Shown in pieces: positions 63,821-64,000 of a DNA stretch of 64,000 bases (positions within the stretch are counted from its first letter, which is position 1; the number at the start of each line of letters is the position of its first letter). The DNA is from Frigoribacterium faeni (GTDB lineage Bacteria; Actinomycetota; Actinomycetes; Actinomycetales; Microbacteriaceae), in contig NZ_BJUV01000007.1 of NCBI RefSeq assembly GCF_007988805.1, positions 62,001 through 126,000 on the forward strand, read 5' to 3'. The notes under the pieces were generated by a model. It was given only the letters and a program-made list of their open reading frames with translations. It ran no database searches and had not been told where the DNA came from. The position numbers and the translations under genes were made by a program.

Positions 63821-64000
63821 AGATCGCACGGTTCGCCACCCCCGGCGAGGACCCCCGCTACGGCATCGTCGACGAGCGCGAGCTGATCGTGCTGGCGGGC
63901 GACCCGATGTACAGCGGCTACGAGACGACCGGCGAGCGGGTGTCGCTCCGATCGGCCAAGCTGCTCGCCCCCGTGATCCCGCGCTCCAAGGTCGTCGGCG
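63817..64000 (+). CDS. Fumarylacetoacetate hydrolase family protein (5' part only)
   Basis: The first 61 residues are visible ([39 protein letters not shown], then AKLLAPVIPRSKVVG). They match the N-terminal cap of FAH-family enzymes, which split or decarboxylate beta-diketo acids. In actinobacteria such a gene often lies between ilvE and gltX. ATG overlaps the ilvE stop. The catalytic domain is beyond the window. Confidence 0.8.
   Translation, partial: MKIARFATPGEDPRYGIVDERELIVLAGDPMYSGYETTGERVSLRSAKLLAPVIPRSKVVG

Overview
The window is very GC-rich (roughly 70%), uses GTG starts freely, has many ATGA/GTGA stop-start overlaps, and carries actinobacterial marker families: a DUF3151 protein, a septum-formation-domain membrane protein, and a PadR regulator with a permease-prefix membrane partner. 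Together these point to an actinomycete, most likely a plant- or soil-associated member of the Microbacteriaceae. That placement is inferred from gene content only. No rRNA, tRNA, CRISPR array, insertion sequence or prophage gene was recognised.

Bases 1-28.5 kb hold a dispersed exopolysaccharide (EPS) locus broken up by housekeeping genes. The EPS parts are a DegT-type sugar aminotransferase, an initiating sugar-phosphate transferase, a truncated and an intact nucleotide-sugar dehydrogenase, and an acyl carrier protein with a NeuD/PglD-type acyltransferase and a KAS III-like enzyme. They also include a GT2-GT4 fusion, four further GT4-like transferases, a Wzx-like flippase, a Wzy-like polymerase/ligase and a Wzc-like chain-length regulator/kinase. 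Between them lie an M60 metallopeptidase, threonine aldolase, an AEC carrier, exonuclease III, pyrE, the septum-formation protein, a NagD-like phosphatase, a TrmH-type methyltransferase and DUF3151. Several EPS units are preceded by similar AT-rich promoter elements, so they may form one regulon.

Bases 28.5-36.2 kb carry a YhgE/Pip membrane protein with a P-loop-less ABC-ATPase-like partner and a TetR regulator whose promoter contains a perfect operator. Next come a small lipoprotein/membrane pair, a PadR plus membrane protein pair, an HSL-family hydrolase and a divergent SGNH-type protein. Bases 36.4-55.1 kb are a pentose/polyol region. It has xylA, a LacI regulator, a sugar ABC importer with a GH31 alpha-xylosidase, a ROK regulator, an MntR/DtxR regulator, xylB, a SorC regulator, a polyol ABC importer and a mannitol/arabitol-type dehydrogenase. 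Neither importer has an ATPase gene, so a shared ATPase elsewhere is likely. Bases 55.2-64 kb are mostly housekeeping: purA, GNAT, ohr, chorismate mutase, a lactonase, TetR plus an MFS exporter, leuB, ilvE, and the start of a fumarylacetoacetate-hydrolase-family gene.

The most unusual signal cuts across all of this. A 14-mer, CCGAGGAGGCGCGG, occurs in both orientations at more than a dozen places. Copies pair head-to-head as terminator hairpins between genes, sit at protein termini and linkers inside genes, and in one case form a hairpin inside a coding sequence. This distribution resembles a DNA uptake sequence or another genome-wide signal. A second oddity is a composite, non-coding A/B repeat array at 45.87-46.35 kb.
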